This document shows positions 44,586-53,289 of a stretch of 64,000 nucleotides of DNA, piece by piece. The DNA is from M3007 sp032115775 (GTDB lineage: Bacteria > Bacteroidota > Bacteroidia > Chitinophagales > Saprospiraceae). The DNA is taken from the NCBI GenBank assembly GCA_032115775.1, contig JAUMBL010000023.1, forward strand, positions 26,351 through 90,350, written 5' to 3'. Each line of letters begins with the position of its first letter. Within the stretch, counting starts at the first letter, position 1. The notes under the pieces are model-generated. The model made no database searches. It had not been told where the DNA came from and saw nothing but the letters and a program-made list of their open reading frames with translations. Position numbers and translations under genes: made by a program.

Positions 44586-45743
44586 ATGCAAAAGTACCTT
44601 TTGTATCGCGCCGTATCGGACTTTGTAAAGCGGCGCCAACTGCGTTTACCAAGCTTCCAAAATATAGTAAACGTTGTTTCACCGTATGCCGTCTTGATCC
44701 AGGCAAAATACCCGGCTGGACGTGGTATCCTTTTTTTCATCCTCGTTGCCGGCATGTTTTTCTCCTGTAAAAAAGATCCTGTCAGGGAAAATATTGAGGT
44801 GTTCATTCCCTCCAATTTCCCGCCTATCGTGTACGATCTGCGCGCCAATCCGGTTACGCCTGATGGTTTCGCCTTGGGGAAAAAACTCTTTTACGACCCC
44901 ATCCTTTCACGCGACAACACCATCGCATGCGGCGATTGCCATATCTCCTATTCCGCCTTTAGCCATCCGGATCACCCGACCAGCCATGGGATTGATAATC
45001 TGTTCGGCAAACGCAACGCATTAGCGATCCAGAATATGGCCTGGTATAAAACTTTTTTCTGGGATGGCGGCGTACCACACATGGATATGATCTCGCTGAA
45101 CCCGATCCAAAATCCGGTAGAAATGGATGAAGATCCGGCTCGTGTATTGGAAAAACTTCGGAACGACGCCGCTTACCCAGGCATGTTTCGCGCCGCTTTC
45201 GGATCCGAAGAAATCACCACCGCACGTTTCCTGATGGCAATGTCGCAGTTCATGGCTGCAATCGTGAGCGCCAATTCCCGGTATGACAAATACGTGCGCC
45301 GCGAGCCCGGTGGGGAGTTGAGCCCCGAAGAACTGGAAGGGCTGGAAGTATTCAAAAACAAGTGCCAAAACTGCCATGCAACGGATCTTTTTACCGATCA
45401 ATCTTTCCGCAATAATGGTATCCTGTCTGATTTTACGCTAGACCAAGGTCGGTTCGAAGTAAGTTCTATCCCGGAAGATATCGGCAAATTTAAAGTCCCC
45501 TCGCTTCGAAATATAGAAGTTACCGCGCCTTATATGCACAACGGGAAGTTCAAAACCCTGGAATCGGTATTAGCGCATTACACGCAGGGTGTAAAAGATA
45601 CGCCTACGCTTGACCCACTCCTGCGACAACCCGATGGTTCGCTCGGAATACCGCTCAGCCCATCAGAAAAAACACAACTCCTGGCCTTTCTGAAAACACT
45701 CAGCGATGAAGAGTTCCTGCGCGATGAACGATTTGCGCAATAA
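44586..45743 (+). CDS. MbnH/CcpA-like dihaem cytochrome c peroxidase lipoprotein
   Basis: Up to 385 aa. Two haem c motifs are present, C115-G-D-C-H119 and C260-Q-N-C-H264, with the dihaem-peroxidase hallmarks GKKLFYDPILSRDNTIACGDCH, GKRNALAIQNMAW and APYMHNGKFKTLESVL (M317 as possible distal ligand). A lipobox (AGMFFSC, C61) implies that the first 45 residues of the ATG start are too long for a normal signal peptide; a TTG at 44694 would give a better one, and a TACCTTTTG box at about 44594 agrees with a later start. Next to the MbnP-like gene, the likely substrate is MbnP tryptophan rather than only hydrogen peroxide. Confidence 0.88.
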   Translation: MQKYLLYRAVSDFVKRRQLRLPSFQNIVNVVSPYAVLIQAKYPAGRGILFFILVAGMFFSCKKDPVRENIEVFIPSNFPPIVYDLRANPVTPDGFALGKKLFYDPILSRDNTIACGDCHISYSAFSHPDHPTSHGIDNLFGKRNALAIQNMAWYKTFFWDGGVPHMDMISLNPIQNPVEMDEDPARVLEKLRNDAAYPGMFRAAFGSEEITTARFLMAMSQFMAAIVSANSRYDKYVRREPGGELSPEELEGLEVFKNKCQNCHATDLFTDQSFRNNGILSDFTLDQGRFEVSSIPEDIGKFKVPSLRNIEVTAPYMHNGKFKTLESVLAHYTQGVKDTPTLDPLLRQPDGSLGIPLSPSEKTQLLAFLKTLSDEEFLRDERFAQ

Positions 45744-45783
45744 GCGGTAGAAATAGGCGCTCTTGAGCGTTTTCGCACAGGGG

Positions 45784-45926
45784 GTGTATCATAAGTCCGT
45801 GAACGATCCACTAAACAAAAAAATATTTTGTTTTGTCGCCTGTTTTTTTGGTTTTTTTAGAAAAACCAAAAAAACAGGCGACAAAACATTATTTTATTTT
45901 GCCGCCGGGGGCGGCAAAATGCTTGT
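45784..45926. repeat. Family A palindromic element, copy 2
   Basis: A perfect 28-bp stem (45829-45856 with 45861-45888) with loop TTAG, preceded by GTGTATCATAAGTCC at 45784 and followed by a GC hairpin (45897-45906 with 45910-45919). It ends in a CTTGTGCCC stretch. It lies between the peroxidase gene and pyrH in a 300-bp gap. A CGACCTTTG motif at 46001 is the likely pyrH promoter box. Confidence 0.8.
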
Positions 45927-46043
45927 GCCCCCCCCCTTTTTTTTACAGGAAAAAATTTATAGACGCCAGATTACCCCGGTACGAGTACGCAAAAGAATTC
46001 CGACCTTTGTACCCAAGATAAAATCAGCCATAACTTTTTCTTC

Positions 46044-46760
46044 ATGAGCAACCTGAAATATAAACGGATCCTCCTGAAACTCTCCGGAGAAAGCCTCATG
46101 GGCAAACAGGGCTTTGGTATCGAACCCCAAATGCTGCAGCATTACGCTCGCCAAATAAAGGAACTCAACCTCATGGGCGTCGAAATCGCCATCGTGATCG
46201 GCGGCGGTAATATCTTCCGAGGGATCCAGGCCGAAAGCTCCGGCATCGAAAATGTCACCGGCGACTACATGGGTATGCTCGCCACCGTCATCAACGGCAT
46301 GGCGCTCCAAAGCGCCCTCGAGAATCTGGGCGTCCATACCCGCCTGATGACCGCCCTCAAAATGGAAAGTATCGCCGAACCCTATATCCGCCGCCGCGCA
46401 ATCCGCCACCTCGAAAAAGGCCGCGTCGTGATCTGCGCAGCAGGCACCGGAAACCCCTTCTTTACCACGGACAGCGCCGCCGCCCTCCGCGCCAGCGAAA
46501 TCAGCGCCGACGTCATCCTGAAAGGCACCCGCGTGGACGGTATCTACACCGCCGACCCCGAAAAAGACCCCTCCGCCATCCGATTCGATAACCTCAGCTT
46601 CTCTAAAGTCATCAGCCTCGGACTGAAAGTCATGGATATGACGGCCTTTACCCTCTGCGAAGAAAATGATATGCCGATTATCGTCTTTGATATCAATAAC
46701 CCCGATAATTTGCGCAGAATCGTGCTGGGAGAAGAGGTGGGAACCTTGGTCGGAAGATGA
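46044..46760 (+). CDS. pyrH: UMP kinase
   Basis: 238 aa. Typical PyrH sequence: RILLKLSGESLMG at the start, IVIGGGNIFRG, the VICAAGTGNPFFTTDSAAALRASEI block and a C-terminal LGEEVGTLVG. It phosphorylates UMP to UDP in pyrimidine nucleotide synthesis. Length normal. It is followed after 32 bp by exodeoxyribonuclease III, so the two may share a transcript. Confidence 0.97.
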   Translation: MSNLKYKRILLKLSGESLMGKQGFGIEPQMLQHYARQIKELNLMGVEIAIVIGGGNIFRGIQAESSGIENVTGDYMGMLATVINGMALQSALENLGVHTRLMTALKMESIAEPYIRRRAIRHLEKGRVVICAAGTGNPFFTTDSAAALRASEISADVILKGTRVDGIYTADPEKDPSAIRFDNLSFSKVISLGLKVMDMTAFTLCEENDMPIIVFDINNPDNLRRIVLGEEVGTLVGR

Positions 46761-46792
46761 GTGCGCGCTGCCGGATTGATAAATAAATTGTT

Positions 46793-47560
46793 ATGATTTC
46801 GATTGTTTCTTATAACGTAAATGGGGTGCGGTCGGCAATCTCCAAGAGTCTGCTGGAATGGCTGGGTCAGGAGCAATTCGACATCGTCTGCCTGCAGGAA
46901 ACTAAGGCGCAACAAGAGGACGTGGGCAGCATGCACTTCGATGCGCTCGGATATAAACAATACTGGTATTCGGCAGAAAAAAAAGGCTATAGCGGGGTGG
47001 CTACCCTCAGCAAGCGGGAACCAGATCACGTGGCGTACGGCTGCGGTATCGAAAAATACGACCGGGAAGGACGGATTCTGCGTACCGATTTCGGCGACTG
47101 GTCGTTGCTCAACTGCTACTTCCCCTCCGGTACCACCGGGGAAGAACGCCAAGCCTTTAAAATGGAATTTCTGGACGATTTCTACCGCTGGATCGAAGAA
47201 CTAAAAAAAGAACGCCCCAAACTTATCGTGGTCGGTGACTACAACATCGCGCACACGGAAATTGATATCCACGACCCGAAAGGCAATAAAAAATCCAGCG
47301 GTTTTCTGCCGGAAGAACGCAATTGGCTGACCAAGTGGTTCAACAGCGGTTTTACAGACGCCTTCCGGCGCCAGTATCCCGATCTCGTGGAATACAGCTG
47401 GTGGTCGTTTCGTGCTGGCTCTCGTGGCAAAAATAAGGGGTGGCGCATAGATTATCAGTCTGTTACCGATAATATGGCAGATAAACTGGTGGACGCCCGG
47501 CATTTGAACCAGGTCGTGCACTCGGACCATTGCCCTTTGTGGATGAAAATTGATTTGTAG
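46793..47560 (+). CDS. xth: Exodeoxyribonuclease III
   Basis: 255 aa. All motifs of the AP endonuclease/exonuclease III family are visible: SYNVNGVRSA, CLQETKAQ (metal-binding Glu), GDYNIAHTEIDI, YSWWSFRAGSRGKNKGWRIDY and the closing HSDHCPLWMKI. It cleaves abasic sites and removes 3' blocks in base excision repair. Length normal; cytosolic. Confidence 0.96.
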   Translation: MISIVSYNVNGVRSAISKSLLEWLGQEQFDIVCLQETKAQQEDVGSMHFDALGYKQYWYSAEKKGYSGVATLSKREPDHVAYGCGIEKYDREGRILRTDFGDWSLLNCYFPSGTTGEERQAFKMEFLDDFYRWIEELKKERPKLIVVGDYNIAHTEIDIHDPKGNKKSSGFLPEERNWLTKWFNSGFTDAFRRQYPDLVEYSWWSFRAGSRGKNKGWRIDYQSVTDNMADKLVDARHLNQVVHSDHCPLWMKIDL

Positions 47561-47575
47561 TCATGCAGAACCCCC

Positions 47576-48346
47576 ATGCTCAATCTCACAGATTCCTTTT
47601 CGGTTTTTCTGCAAAAGCAGTTCCTGTTCCGCCCGGTGACGCTGCCGCAAACGCACCGCTTCGTTTTTGACGCGCCGTTCGACGAGCATCGGATCGAAAC
47701 GCCCGATGGCGCGCAACTCAATGCGCTGTTTTTTCCAAGTCGGCAACCAAACTCCAGAGGGGTCGTACTCTATTTCCATGGCAATCGCGGCAATTTGCAA
47801 CGCTGGGGCCAACTTCATCAGGATTTTACCAGCCGGGGATTTGATTTTTTTATCCCCGATTACCGCGGTTACGGAAAAAGTTCGGGCGAACCCAACGAAC
47901 GCGCGTACTTCGAGGACGCGCGCCTGCTCTATGATCGCCTGCACCGGGAGTATCCCGCAGACCGCATCGTACTCTACGGCCGATCACTGGGAACCGGCAT
48001 GGCCGGCTACCTGGCCGCGCACGTCCGCGCTCGAACAGTGATCTTGGAAACGCCCTTCGATAATATCCCGGGACTACTCGCCAGTTATGTCGGCAATCGG
48101 GATATTCCGCTGAAACCGGCTTTTTTCTTTCCCAATGACCGCCATATCCGCCAATCGACCCTGCCGATATTGATCTTTCACGGAACCCGCGACCGCGTCG
48201 TGCCCTACGCCTCCGCCCGAAATCTTCAAAAATGCCTGAAGCCGGACGACCGGTTCGTAACCATCCAAGACGGAAGTCACAACAATCTGCGGGAATTCGA
48301 ACTGTATCAATCCGAACTAACGCGCTGGCTGGAAGGCAAACATTAG
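47576..48346 (+). CDS. Alpha/beta hydrolase (ABHD13/YfhR-like)
   Basis: 256 aa. The oxyanion-hole segment reads VVLYFHGNRGNLQRW, followed by FFIPDYRGYGKSSGEPNE, the nucleophile elbow YGRSLGTGMA (Ser in G-x-S-x-G), a late acid in LPILIFHGTRDRVVPY and the catalytic His in DGSHNNLREF. All three catalytic positions are present. A hydrophobic N-terminus is weak. Substrate unknown. It is clearly paralogous to the protein encoded at 57.6-58.4 kb. It starts 15 bp after xth. Confidence 0.88.
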   Translation: MLNLTDSFSVFLQKQFLFRPVTLPQTHRFVFDAPFDEHRIETPDGAQLNALFFPSRQPNSRGVVLYFHGNRGNLQRWGQLHQDFTSRGFDFFIPDYRGYGKSSGEPNERAYFEDARLLYDRLHREYPADRIVLYGRSLGTGMAGYLAAHVRARTVILETPFDNIPGLLASYVGNRDIPLKPAFFFPNDRHIRQSTLPILIFHGTRDRVVPYASARNLQKCLKPDDRFVTIQDGSHNNLREFELYQSELTRWLEGKH

Positions 48347-48475
48347 CGTGGTATTCATTTAATGTAGCAAAGCACTGGGGGATCTGCTCAACAGCCGCAA
48401 ACGTCTTAATTTCTTTCTAAGTTTCAAATCCAAAGCCCGAACTTTGCCTTTGCTGTCATATCAGCAGCCTGAATT

Positions 48476-51400
48476 ATGAGTATAGCCGATTTTTCCCTGC
48501 GCAGGCCGGTGTTCGCCACCGTGATGAGTATCCTGATTGTTTTTTTTGGTATCATCGGATACCGCTACCTCGGCGTCCGGGAATACCCCGCGATTGACCC
48601 GCCGGTTATTACGGTACGTACCGCCTACACAGGCGCCAACGCCGATGTGGTGGAAAGCCAAATCACAGAACCGCTGGAAAAAATCATCAACGGCATCGCC
48701 GGCATCCGAACGATCTCCTCGCAATCGGCGCTTGGCAGCTCGACGATCACGGTGGAATTCGAACTGGGCGCCGATCTGGAACGGGCCGCCAACGATGTGC
48801 GCGATAAAGTGAGCCAGGCTCAACGCAACCTGCCGCAGGATATAGACGCGCCGCCAGTTGTCAGCAAGTCGGATGCAAATAGCGACCCGGTCATGTTCTT
48901 GCCGCTCCAAAGCAGCACGCGCAGCGTAATGGAGCTCAGCGAGTACGCCGAAAACAACCTGCTGGAAAAAATTCAGACGATCCCGGGCGTCAGCCAGGTG
49001 CAGGTTTTCGGCGATAAACGGCCGGCTATGCGCCTGTGGATAGACCCAGCCCGCCTGACCGCGCACCAACTCACAGTACAGGACGTTCAAGCGGCGCTGA
49101 ACCGCCAAAACGTGGAACTACCCGGCGGAAAAATTCGCGGTAACGCCACGGAACTGACGGTCAAAACCGCAGGCCGGCTCAGCACGGAGGACGACTTTAA
49201 CAACATGATCATCAGCCAGACCAATGGCCAGACGGTACGCTTCCGCGACGTCGGCGAAGCCGTCCTGGGGCCGGAAAATGAAGAGTTCAGCGCCCGCAGA
49301 AATAATATCACCAACGTATCGCTGGCTATTATTCCCCAACCGGGCGCTAATCTGATCGAAATTGCCGACGAGTTCTACCGTCGGTACGAAAAAATAAAGA
49401 AAGAACTGCCGCCGGATATCGTCAGCGAGGTGGGGCTGGATCGCTCCCGCTTCGTAAGACAGGCCATTGAAGAAGTCACGGAAACAATCGGAATTGCCAT
49501 TCTCCTGGTCGTCCTCATTATTTTCCTGTTTTTCCGAAACTGGGTAATTGCATTGCGTCCGCTGATTGATATTCCGGTTTCGCTGATCGGCGCCTTTTTT
49601 ATCATGTATCTGCTGGATTTTTCCATCAACGTCCTGACCTTGCTGGCGATCGTGCTCGCAACGGGGCTGGTGGTGGACGACGGCATCGTGGTCACGGAAA
49701 ATATTTACAAACGTATCGAAAAGGGCATGGATAAATGGCAGGCAGCACGGGAAGGAACGCGCGAAATCTTTTTCGCCGTGATTTCCACCTCGCTGACCCT
49801 GGCTGTGGTATTCGTACCAGTGATTTTTTTGCAGGGGTTTACCGGCCGCCTATTTCGCGAATTTGGTATCGTGGTGGCCGGCGCGGTACTCATTTCCGCT
49901 TTCGTATCGCTGACGCTCACGCCGGTGCTGAACGTAAAACTGGGTGGTAATACTCGCCACGGGAAATTTTACCATGCGACCGAACCGTTTTTCAGCGGGA
50001 TGGAATCCTGGTACGGCCGTTTTTTACAGGCGTTTCTTCGAGTGCGCTGGATCAGCCTGATCATTTTAGTTGCTTGTTTCGGTATCATTGGATTTTATCA
50101 GGGTCGTATCAAATCCGAACTGGCGCCCCTGGAGGATCGAAGCGTGATCCGCGCCACCGTAGCAGCGCCGGAGGGGACAGACTTTGATCAAACGGAAATG
50201 ATCATCGCCGAATTGGTGGATCAGGTGATGGACTCAATTCCGGAATACCAGATGGTGTTCGGGCTTACCGCCCCCGGCCGGGGGGGCGCCGGCAGCGCGA
50301 ATACCGGATTTTTCAGCCTGATGCTGCCCGACCCGGCGCTTCGTACGCGGAGCCAGCAGGAAATTTACGACCAACTTCTAGGCATGACGCGCCGATATAC
50401 GGGCGCACGGGTGTTTCCCAATCAGGAGCAGACCATCTCTACAAGTTTCGGCGCGGGCTTGAGGCTACCGGTGCAGTTTGTTATACAAAATTTGAATTTC
50501 GGCCGACTAAGCGAGTCCGTGCCGCGTTTTTTGGATGCCGCGCGGCTGGATTCTACTTTTGCCAACGTGGATGTGGATCTCAAATTCAATAAACCGGAAA
50601 TCCAAATTTATATAGATCGCCTCAAAGCGGCCGAACTTGGCGTAAGTGTGTTCGATGTCAGCCAAACGCTGCAACTAGCGCTCTCCGGCCGGCGGTTCAG
50701 CTACTTTTTGATGAACGGCAGGCAGTATCAGGTGATCGGGCAGGTGGATCGGAGCGACCGCGACGAACCGGTGGATCTGGCGGCCTTGTACGTGCGCAAC
50801 AATCAAGGGGCGATGATTCAACTGGACAATATCGTCCGGTTCGAGGAAACCAGCAACCCGCCGGTGATTTACCACTACAATCGCTATAAGGCGGCTACGA
50901 TCAGTGCAGCGTTGGCGCCCGGGAAAACCCTCGGCGAGGGTATCGAAGCGATGGAGCGCATTGCAGCGCAGGAATTAGACGATTCCTTTCAGACGGATTT
51001 GGCCGGCCCTTCGCGGGATTTTCGGGAGAGTAGCGGGAATACCTCCTACGCTTTTTTGTTGGCGCTCCTGCTGATCTATCTGATTTTGGCGGCGCAGTTT
51101 GAAAGTTTCCGCGATCCGTTCATCATCATGCTGACCGTACCGCCGGCCATCGCGGGCGCGTATCTCACCCTGGCGATTACGGATAACACTTTTAATATTT
51201 TCAGCCAGATCGGCATGATCATGCTGATCGGGATCGTGACCAAAAACGGTATTCTGATCGTCGAATTCGCCAACCAGAAGCGCGATGCGGGCATGAATAA
51301 ATTCGATGCGGTGCTGGAGGCCTCCAAAGCGCGCCTACGACCGATTCTGATGACGACCCTGGCGACCGTGTTGGGCGCCCTGCCGATTGCGCTTGCGCTC

Positions 51401-51556
51401 GGATCGGCTTCCACGAGCCGTATCCCGTTGGGTATGGTGATCGTAGGCGGTTTGTTGTTTTCGCTGGTATTGACCTTGCTGGTTATTCCGGGTATGTATT
51501 TGTTTTTATCCGGCAAAAAGCGGGAAAAAGCGCCCTGGATGGCGCAGGGCGATTAA
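48476..51556 (+). CDS. RND efflux transporter permease (AcrB/MexB family)
   Basis: 1026 aa, full length. It begins MSIADFSLRRPVFATVMSILIVFFG and has the periplasmic porter and docking domains twice, with twelve expected helices. The conserved ATGLVVDDGIVVTENIYKRIE block in helix 4 carries the paired aspartates of proton relay, and the second half has IGIVTKNGILIVEFANQ. It would export drugs or lipids using proton motive force. No membrane-fusion or TolC-like gene is adjacent, which is unusual for this class. Confidence 0.94.
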   Translation: MSIADFSLRRPVFATVMSILIVFFGIIGYRYLGVREYPAIDPPVITVRTAYTGANADVVESQITEPLEKIINGIAGIRTISSQSALGSSTITVEFELGADLERAANDVRDKVSQAQRNLPQDIDAPPVVSKSDANSDPVMFLPLQSSTRSVMELSEYAENNLLEKIQTIPGVSQVQVFGDKRPAMRLWIDPARLTAHQLTVQDVQAALNRQNVELPGGKIRGNATELTVKTAGRLSTEDDFNNMIISQTNGQTVRFRDVGEAVLGPENEEFSARRNNITNVSLAIIPQPGANLIEIADEFYRRYEKIKKELPPDIVSEVGLDRSRFVRQAIEEVTETIGIAILLVVLIIFLFFRNWVIALRPLIDIPVSLIGAFFIMYLLDFSINVLTLLAIVLATGLVVDDGIVVTENIYKRIEKGMDKWQAAREGTREIFFAVISTSLTLAVVFVPVIFLQGFTGRLFREFGIVVAGAVLISAFVSLTLTPVLNVKLGGNTRHGKFYHATEPFFSGMESWYGRFLQAFLRVRWISLIILVACFGIIGFYQGRIKSELAPLEDRSVIRATVAAPEGTDFDQTEMIIAELVDQVMDSIPEYQMVFGLTAPGRGGAGSANTGFFSLMLPDPALRTRSQQEIYDQLLGMTRRYTGARVFPNQEQTISTSFGAGLRLPVQFVIQNLNFGRLSESVPRFLDAARLDSTFANVDVDLKFNKPEIQIYIDRLKAAELGVSVFDVSQTLQLALSGRRFSYFLMNGRQYQVIGQVDRSDRDEPVDLAALYVRNNQGAMIQLDNIVRFEETSNPPVIYHYNRYKAATISAALAPGKTLGEGIEAMERIAAQELDDSFQTDLAGPSRDFRESSGNTSYAFLLALLLIYLILAAQFESFRDPFIIMLTVPPAIAGAYLTLAITDNTFNIFSQIGMIMLIGIVTKNGILIVEFANQKRDAGMNKFDAVLEASKARLRPILMTTLATVLGALPIALALGSASTSRIPLGMVIVGGLLFSLVLTLLVIPGMYLFLSGKKREKAPWMAQGD

Positions 51557-51604
51557 CAGGGTTCAAAATTTGTGTAAAATACCCCACAGCACTATTTTAC
51601 GGGG

Positions 51605-51745
51605 CTGTGTAATAAGTCCATTGACGATCCTCCAAACAAGAAAATATTTTGTTTTGGTGCCTAATTTTTTATTTTTTTTAGAAAAAATAAAAAATTAGGC
51701 ACCAAAACACTATTTTATTTCGCCGCCGGAGGCGGCGAAATATTA
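51605..51745. repeat. Family A palindromic element, copy 3
   Basis: A perfect 28-bp stem (51650-51677 with 51682-51709) with loop TTAG and a following GC hairpin (CGCCGCC-GGA-GGCGGCG, around 51721-51737). The left end reads GGGGCTGTGTAATAAGTCC. The right end contributes the stop codon of the convergent TPR gene. It lies between the RND gene and that TPR gene. Confidence 0.8.
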
Positions 51746-53236
51746 TTCCGACAACCGTTTAATTCCCGCTTTTGCCCTGGCGTGCAGGCTCGCCGCATAG
51801 CTGTCCGGCTTCATCGCCAGGCATTTATTAAACGCTTCCCGCGCGCGCGGGTAATCCGCCTTGGTTTCATAGGCCAGGCCGAGTTGCAGGGCGGCGTTGC
51901 AGGCGTAGTACAGCGGTAGTTCGGCGCCGAGTTCGATCGTTTGGCCGTAATATCGGACGGCCTCATCGAGCCGGCGTAGTTCATGTGCGCAGCGGCCGAG
52001 GCGGTAGGTAGCTTCGAGGCGGAGTTCAGTTTCCGTTTCCAGGCTGCTTTTTTCTTTTTGTAGCAGGTCATACGCGCGCTGGTAATAACCGCCGTCGAAT
52101 AGCAGTCGGGCGCGCAGGAGCGTGGGGTTAGGTTTTTCCCCGCGCAGGGCTTCCTGGAGCGCGGCTTGGTCGGTATCGCTTCGTTGGGCGCCCTTTTTGG
52201 CGATTTTCTGCATTATTTCTTTGTATGCGGCGGCATTGCCGCGTGTGCAGTGGAACCAAGCCAGTTTTTGCATGGCTTCCGCCACGCCGATATCGCTTTT
52301 CACTTCTTTGAGGAAGCGTTCGAGGGATTTGTCGGCATCGGCGTCGAGGCGATAGAGTTTATAAAGTCCCAGGGAAAAATAGCGATAGGGGAATGGCGCA
52401 TAATCGCCGCCGGCGGGGCAGGCTTCGAGATACTGGATGGCCTCGTCGTTTCGGCCGGTTCGGGCGGCGGACACGGCGAGCAGGTAGGCTGCGAGCGGGC
52501 CGGTGCGGGGGTTAAAACCGGCGGATTGGATTGTTTTCCAGGCCAGGTCTTTGCGTTCTTCGGCGTACAGTTGTACAAATCCGAGGATAAGGATTGTTTC
52601 GGCGGCGAAGGGGCGGGTGGGGTCTTTGGCGGCCAGTTCGGCTGCTTTGGCTAGTTCGTTTCGTCCGGTTTCGAGGTCGGCGTCTATGCCGCCCAGCGCT
52701 TTCACCGTCCAGCGGTATTCTTCCGGGATACTGCCGATGAGTACATTGAGCAGTCCGAGGCTTTTGAGGTTGGGCATGAAGTCGGGGAATCGGCGCCTAT
52801 TTTCGGCGAGCAGGGCGTAGGCCAGTTTCACATCGCTAAGTCCGGAAAGATAATTTCCGGAGCGGCCGGCGAGCAGAGCGCCTTGGAGGCGCATTTCTGC
52901 CTGGCAGAACAAGCGCCAGGGTGAATTGGCATCCCCCCTGGAGATTTTGTCAATCCGGGGCAGCAGTTGTTTTTGGAATCGCTGGTAGTCGTCGTCCTGA
53001 TTGCCGGCGACGGTGGTCAGAAAGTCGATATAGTGTTCGAGAAAAACCGCGATTTGGTTATCCGGCTCCTTGCGTTGAAAAGTGGCGAGGGATTGGCGCG
53101 CTTTTTCAAATCGGGTGTCGAAGCTTGCTTGATAAATTTGGCGGGCTTGCAGGTTAAAATCAAAATACCTGCCTCCCCGGGCGGAGAAGGCAGGTATCAG
53201 AAAGAGCGCTGCGAGGAGAAAATGGCGGAAAAACAT
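51743..53236 (-). CDS. Secreted TPR-repeat protein
   Basis: 497 aa. A signal peptide (MFFRHFLLAALFLIPAFSARG) is followed by helical repeats across the whole length; the clearest TPR units are ARTGRNDEAIQYLEACP, LRLEATYRLGRCAHELRRLDEAVRYYGQTIEL and ALQLGLAYETKADYPRAREAFNKCLAM. It is probably a periplasmic or outer-membrane scaffold; partner unknown. It is convergent with the RND gene, and its stop codon lies inside family A copy 3. It is upstream-adjacent to citrate synthase on the same strand, with a 53-bp gap. Confidence 0.82.
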   Translation of the reverse strand: MFFRHFLLAALFLIPAFSARGGRYFDFNLQARQIYQASFDTRFEKARQSLATFQRKEPDNQIAVFLEHYIDFLTTVAGNQDDDYQRFQKQLLPRIDKISRGDANSPWRLFCQAEMRLQGALLAGRSGNYLSGLSDVKLAYALLAENRRRFPDFMPNLKSLGLLNVLIGSIPEEYRWTVKALGGIDADLETGRNELAKAAELAAKDPTRPFAAETILILGFVQLYAEERKDLAWKTIQSAGFNPRTGPLAAYLLAVSAARTGRNDEAIQYLEACPAGGDYAPFPYRYFSLGLYKLYRLDADADKSLERFLKEVKSDIGVAEAMQKLAWFHCTRGNAAAYKEIMQKIAKKGAQRSDTDQAALQEALRGEKPNPTLLRARLLFDGGYYQRAYDLLQKEKSSLETETELRLEATYRLGRCAHELRRLDEAVRYYGQTIELGAELPLYYACNAALQLGLAYETKADYPRAREAFNKCLAMKPDSYAASLHARAKAGIKRLSE

Positions 53237-53289
53237 TTTCGGCGGCGGTTTAGATGGTATTGGAAAGGATCATGTTTTTAAACACGTGC

